Assembly (NCBI GenBank): GCA_963681505.1
Contig: OY811978.1
Coordinates: forward strand, 2,682,248-2,746,247
DNA length: 64,000 nt
Reading direction: 5' to 3'
DNA from: Eunapius fragilis
Lineage: Eukaryota; Porifera; Demospongiae; Spongillida; Spongillidae
This document shows, piece after piece, positions 48,840-64,000 of this stretch. Made by a program: the position numbers and the translations under genes. The first letter of the stretch is position 1, and every line of letters starts with the position of its first letter. The notes below the pieces were generated by a model. The model was given only the letters and a program-made list of their open reading frames with translations. It made no database searches and was not told the origin of the DNA.

Positions 48840-51681
48840 TTAGGCTGCACAGAGAGAGGGAGAAAAATAGCCACATTTAAAAAGTAGCAAGCCCCTTAAT
48901 TCATGCTTCTTTATTGTGATGTTCACTCTGGCCCTAACAACCTCTCCTTCTCCCACCTCCCACACACAGAATTTTTCATGGACCTCTTCTCCACCACGGT
49001 CCTTTACTAACCACCATCCTCTGTGGTAGGTCCCTCCACCCCCCCCCCCCCCCCACCCTTACCTTGCTCCTCCTATTCTTGCAATGTCCTTGGAATGAAG
49101 CTTGGTCCTTGTGACTTCAAGATGGACTGGGCTGCTACTGGTGCACTTACAAGGGGGTCTGAGCCCCCACTGCTTCTTTAAGAGGGGTCGCACTCCTGCT
49201 GTTTCCAAGAGGGATTGTGCTTCCAGAATCTTCACCGCTCGTGGTTCTTCTGCTATCCTCTAGGAAGTGTGGGAGTTCCAACATTTCAAGGTGACTTGCA
49301 TCATCGGGGCTATCTGTACTCCGCCTTGTGTCTTTTAAGAGGCTCTGATTAGACTCTGTTACAGCAATCTGCTTTAAGCTTACATCGACAGAGCTGTATA
49401 TTAAACGGAACACTCAAACCCACTGAAGAACAGCACAGGATGTATGGTCACACAAATATGTACCATGGCAAGCAGGGTGAGGGGGTGGGGGTGGGAATGC
49501 ACACACACCAAACAAGGACACACCAACATCGATTTACAATGAAATGTCTACGTCCATGCAGTGCACAACAATAGTAAACCCAAACCCTTCCCTGGAGGAT
49601 AAAGTACAATACCCCTTCCATCTTCACTTCCCCCCTCCCCTTGAGCCCCCCCCCCCTCCCTCTCCTCCCCCTCTCCCACCCTTTGCATTAACACAAACCT
49701 TATGGATTTTGGTCTCCATCTCCTATAAGTGCACACCATCACAGCCGCAACGAGTATCACCAGCTGCAGCACCACGACCACTCCCCCCACTGCCGCAATG
49801 ACAACAACAACGTCCGACGTCAGAGCGGTCGGAGGCGCGGTCACCACTCCCATCTCCTGGGTCCCCTGAGTTTGCCCCGTGCAGTCGGCATCGCTCAATC
49901 CCCCGAGCTGAGTGGTGCAGTTTGGGTCCGCTGCCCAGCAGCAGTCCTCCCACGGTCAGGGCTGCACGGCCGTCCTTCACCCAGCTCTGGAGCAGTTGGA
50001 CCAGACCGTCGGCACCCGCTGTGTCCGTGGCGACGAGGCCACTCCTGTACACGACCCCCGCAGTGGCTCCGCCCGTAGCCACACCCTGGAGACCGCTCCG
50101 GCAGCTCAGTTCCTGGTTGCCGACAAAGTTGGCCGGGCTCAGTTTGCAGCCACAGAGTGTGCTCATTTTGTGGAGGAGCGACACCCTTATCTCATTCAGC
50201 TTTGACGCCGTGTTCTCAGACTGATATGGAAAATGAAACATGTGACCAGAGGAAAGCATGTTTGGCATACAAGCGCGTGTGGTACATGTGTCCACACACA
50301 CACACATGCACACATGCACACACTCAAGCAATTGCCATCACTTACGGCCCAATGAGCACAGTCATAAACCAGAGAGAGGCGAATTTGGAAGTAGGCTAAC
50401 CTCTCTGGTGTGAAATTAAAAAGTGTGCATGGAATGAAGCTTGTACAGGAACATCCAACTGATCCTTTCCGCCAACGGGTACTGAAGAGACTACTGTCAG
50501 AAACGACACAGCACCAGCCCCTACACTGAAGACTGCACACACACTGAGCACGTAGGTTGTGTTAGGAATAAGGGGTGCTATGGAACCCATCGGCAGAGGT
50601 GGTGAAAACTTTTGCACGTGTTGAAATGTGACCACTTCGTTTGAAGGACTGCGCCATACAACGTCACCGGTCATGCTGACCTGCAATGAGACATGGTTGG
50701 TAGTGCGTTCATGCTTGATACGTGTGCCTGCCACCGTGTGACCTTACACTATGTGCGACTTAATCAATTTTGTAGGGAGGCTGTATGTGACCATAGGGAG
50801 GCTGCATGTGACCATAGGGAGGCTGCATGTGACCATAGGGAGGCTGCATGTGACAATAGGGAGGCTGCATGTGACAATAGGGAGGCTGCATGTGACAATA
50901 GGGAGGCTGCATGTGACAATAGGGAGGCTGCATGTGACAATAGGGAGGCTGCATGTGACAATAGGGAGGCTGCATGTGACAATAGGGAGGCTGCATGTGA
51001 CAATAGGGAGGCTGTATGTGACAACAGGGAGGCTGCAGGTGACAATAGGGAGGCTGTATATGTGACAATAGGGAGGCTGCATGTGACAATAGGGAGGCTG
51101 CATGTGACCATAGGGAGGCTGTATGTGACCATTGGGAGGCTGCAGGTGACAATAGGGAGGCTGTATATGTGACAATAGGGAGGCTGCATGTGACCATAGG
51201 GAGGCTGCATGTGACCATAGGAAGGCTGTATGTGACAATAGGGAGGCTACATGTGACCATAGGGAGGCTGCATGTGACAATAGGGAGGCTGCATGTGACC
51301 ATAGGGAGGCTGCATGTGACAATAGGGAGGCTGCATGAGACAACAGGGAGGCTGCATGTGACCATAGGGAGGCTGCATGTGACCATAGGGAGGCTGCATG
51401 TGACCATAGGGAGGCTACATGTGAATACACCTCCATGTGAAGGTGTAACTGCACAAATATTTTGGATGTGAATTAAAAGATCACATGTAATCAATGCATC
51501 AAGACAGGGTGTGTACACACCTTGTTGACTACTTGGACAGCTACTTATGACTGTGCTAAATGCATGCCAGTAGTCACCTGATAGTAAAGTACAGGAAGTG
51601 CTGTGTTGGGGGGTCTCCATGACGCAGAAATACTTGTGTTGCTATGGTTCACCAGCTGCAGGCCCTGTACCATGGGGAGCT
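48840..51681 (-). CDS. partial type I membrane protein: FN3, SEA-like domain, TM, cytoplasmic tail
   Basis: Six minus-strand exons join in frame: 51681-51578, 50680-50483, 50220-49699, 49393-49151, 49107-49063, 49020-48840 (stop TAA at 48842-48840). The first two form one FN3 domain (SISASWRPPN ... TTYVLSVCAVFSVGAG). The third begins with a SEA-like domain (LNEIRVSLLHKMSTLCGC ... VYRSGLVATDTAGADGLVQL) and continues to a TM helix (VVVVIAAVGGVVVVLQLVIL) and a basic stop (YRRWRPK). The tail is Ser/Thr- and acid-rich without a known domain. The third exon has one surplus base near 49930-49945, needed both to reach the TM frame and to give the phase-2 exon end. The 5' exons are missing, perhaps near the gap at 52069-52268. 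The last exon could end earlier at a GTGGGA donor. Confidence 0.7.
50775..51425. repeat. 21-bp minisatellite in the FN3 intron
   Basis: About 31 copies of gcatgtgacaatagggaggc plus t, with variants caccata and caacag, inside the intron that splits the FN3 domain of the minus-strand gene. All long frames here are repeat artefacts. Confidence 0.95.
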
Positions 51682-51739
51682 CTAAATAGAAACAAAACCG
51701 AAATTATAAGCAGAACCACAGACAGCAGCATCGGAACTC

Positions 51740-51900
51740 AGGGATGGGTGGGGTGGTGGCTGGGTGGGGGTGGGGATGGATGGGGTGGGTGGGGATGGGT
51801 GGTGGCTGGGTGGGGATGGGTGGGGATGGGTGGGGGTGGTGGCTGGGTGGGTGGGGGTGGGGGTGGGGGGGATGGGTGGGGATATGGGTGGCTGGGTGCA
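51740..51900. repeat. GGGTGGGGATGG-type repeat
   Basis: A G-rich simple repeat with irregular unit (ggtggggatgggtgg) on the plus strand. The G-run spacing could allow quadruplexes. Confidence 0.9.
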
Positions 51901-52068
51901 ATCGTCCCTGCTGTTGGGGCAGACATAGGACTTCTGCCATAACATCTATTAGATCACTTTATCAATTTCAATTTAAAGTGCATATATTATCAATTCATTG
52001 GTAATGATATTGTTACTGTCTGGTGAAAATTAAATTATTAATTCTCTCCCCTCCCTCCCCCAAACCCC

Positions 52069-52268
52069 NNNNNNNNNNNNNNNNNNNNNNNNNNNNNNNN
52101 NNNNNNNNNNNNNNNNNNNNNNNNNNNNNNNNNNNNNNNNNNNNNNNNNNNNNNNNNNNNNNNNNNNNNNNNNNNNNNNNNNNNNNNNNNNNNNNNNNNN
52201 NNNNNNNNNNNNNNNNNNNNNNNNNNNNNNNNNNNNNNNNNNNNNNNNNNNNNNNNNNNNNNNNNNNN
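52069..52268. other. assembly gap, 200 N
   Basis: Exactly 200 N, bordered by a minisatellite. Missing 5' exons of the minus-strand FN3 gene and of the ATPase may lie here, or the join may be wrong. Confidence 0.99.
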
Positions 52269-52945
52269 GGAGGTGGGGTGATGAGTGGAGGTGGGGTGAT
52301 GAGTGGAGGTGGGGTGATGAGTGGAGGTGGGGTGATGAGTGGAGGTGGGGTGATGAGTGGAGGTGTGGTGATGAGTGGAGGTGGGGTGATGAGTGGAGGT
52401 GGAGTGATGAGTGGAGGTGGTGATGAGTGGAGGTGGGGTGATGAGTGGAGGTGTGGTGATGAATGGAGGTGGGGTGATGAGTGGAGGTGGGGTGATGAGT
52501 GGAGGTGGGGTGATGAGTGGAGGTGGAGTGATGAGTGGAGGTGTGGTGATGAGTGGAGGTGGGGTGATGAGTGGAGGTGGGGTGATGAGTGGAGGTGGAG
52601 TGATGAGTGGAGGTGGGGTGATGAGTGGAGGTGGGGTGATGAGTGGAGGTGGGGTGATGAGTGGAGGTGGAGTGATGAGTGGAGGTGGTGATGAGTGGAG
52701 GTGGGGTGATGAGTGGAGGTGTGGTGATGAATGGAGGTGGGGTGATGAGTGGAGGTGGGGTGATGAGTGGAGGTGGGGTGATGAGTGGAGGTGGAGTGAT
52801 GAGTGGAGGTGTGGTGATCAGTGGAGGTGGAGTGATGAGTGGAGGTGGGGTGATGAGTGGAGGTGGGGTGATGAGTGGATGTGGGTGATGAGTGGAGGTG
52901 GGGTGATGAGTGGAGGTGTGGTGATGTGTAGAGGTGTGATGTAGA
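52269..52945. repeat. 18-bp minisatellite
   Basis: About 37 copies of ggaggtggggtgatgagt, with T and A variants that themselves repeat in blocks. It starts at the gap edge, so its true length is unknown. Confidence 0.95.
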
Positions 52946-53169
52946 ATTTATATCATCCATGCAAGCAGATAGGGTAATTTATCTACTCAGATCAGCTATT
53001 TTGTGATTGGCTCTTACTTTTCTGGTAGGTAGTTTGTCAGCAGCAGTTCTTATATGAGAAAATATCAAGGATGCCGATTCTTTTTCAAGCAAAACTAGAA
53101 CATTCGCATGTGGTAATGAAAACGTAAACGTCAAATAGAAGTACTGGACTTGTTGCATCTATCCATTCC

Positions 53170-53425
53170 CAGAAGTGTTATAGCACCAGCAAACCAGTGT
53201 ATATAGCACCCGGTGTAGATGTAATAGCACCAGTATATAGGACCTGGTGTAGATGTAATAACATCCAGTATAGATGTAATAGCACCAGCAACACCAGTGT
53301 ATATAACACCTGGTGTAGATGTAATAGCACCAGCAACACCAGTGTATATAACACCTGGTGTAGATGTAATAGCACCAGCAATGTATGTAGCACCCGGTGT
53401 AGATGTAATAGCACCAGCAACCCTG
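53170..53425. repeat. ~60-bp tandem repeat
   Basis: Units of gtagatgtaatagcaccagc plus aacaccagtgtatataacac, four to five copies, upstream of the first visible ATPase exon. Confidence 0.9.
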
Positions 53426-53722
53426 TTGCAACATTGAGTTTCAGATTCAATGTCAAAAGTTTTTATTTCCATGTATGTATGTTGAAGTAAACTGCCACAC
53501 TGCTTTGTAAACATACATTACTTATTGCTTCTTTTAACATGTTTAGTAAACTTGTCTCATGCTTAGCAAATTGTTGGTGAAACTGAGTACAAGTCAATTA
53601 GATATACTTATCCCTCCCTTCCTCCCTCCCCTCCCCCTCCTCCCTCCCCTCCACCCTCCCTCCCTCCCTCCCTCCCTCCCTCCCTCCCTCCCTCCCCCCC
53701 TCCCTCCCTCCCTCCCTCCCAG

Positions 53723-64000
<10,278 letters not shown>

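Noticed and set aside
50775..51425. CRISPR-like array
   Set aside because: Units are contiguous with no unique spacers, and the window is eukaryotic.
50744..51620. Long repetitive frames on both strands
   Set aside because: A 21-bp repeat unit keeps every frame open; it lies in the intron that splits an FN3 domain.
52013..52960. A 315-residue His/Ser/Thr/Pro frame
   Set aside because: An 18-bp minisatellite plus a run of N.

Overview
This is eukaryotic, animal-type DNA. Genes are split into many short exons with GT-AG introns, most proteins are membrane proteins with Ig, fibronectin type III (FN3) or SEA-like ectodomains, and the intergenic DNA is full of palindromic MITEs, foldback elements, satellites and microsatellites. 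I see no operons, ribosome binding sites, tRNA or rRNA. The protein types (Ig/FN3/death-domain receptor, FN3-SEA-like receptor, a Na+/K+-ATPase-class pump, repeated RecQ and OTU fragments in transposons) fit an early-branching animal, most likely a demosponge. That assignment is inference. Two 200-base runs of N (4120-4319, 52069-52268) are scaffold gaps.

Region 0.3-32.4 kb is a tandem receptor cluster. A fragment of an FN3 gene (2.46-3.97 kb) is followed by three head-to-tail copies of one receptor gene. Copy 1 (4.5-10.35 kb) and copy 2 (11.3-18.2 kb) are broken by stops, frameshifts and transposon insertions and lack 3' ends. Copy 3 (19,690-31,741) can be joined from 13 exons, every intron in phase 1, into an uninterrupted 856-residue protein: signal peptide, three Ig-like domains, three FN3 domains, Thr-rich stalk, one transmembrane helix, two NTAYGV[VI] tyrosine motifs and a C-terminal death domain. 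The two tyrosine motifs match the immunoreceptor switch-motif consensus TxYxx[VI]. The cluster is flanked by a ~570-bp repeat in inverted orientation (304-872 and 31,826-32,393).

Region 32.4-48.8 kb is mostly mobile and repetitive DNA. It holds five-member MITE family members, RecQ helicase fragments, a transposon carrying two captured gene fragments (35.0-35.7 kb), and a 5.3-kb satellite of ~178-bp monomers that switches orientation near 38.4-38.65 kb. A few weak coding-like stretches occur.

Region 48.8-51.7 kb (minus strand) is a partial type I membrane protein gene: FN3, SEA-like domain, transmembrane helix and cytoplasmic tail. It carries one single-base frameshift.

Region 53.7-64.0 kb (plus strand) holds 23 exons of a P-type IIC ATPase alpha subunit (Na+/K+-ATPase family). 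Its catalytic motifs are intact, but residues of the cation site are changed. Its first exons (N terminus, TM1-TM2) are not visible and its last ~60 codons lie beyond the window. Nearly every intron carries its own tandem repeat, several of which run into the splice sites.
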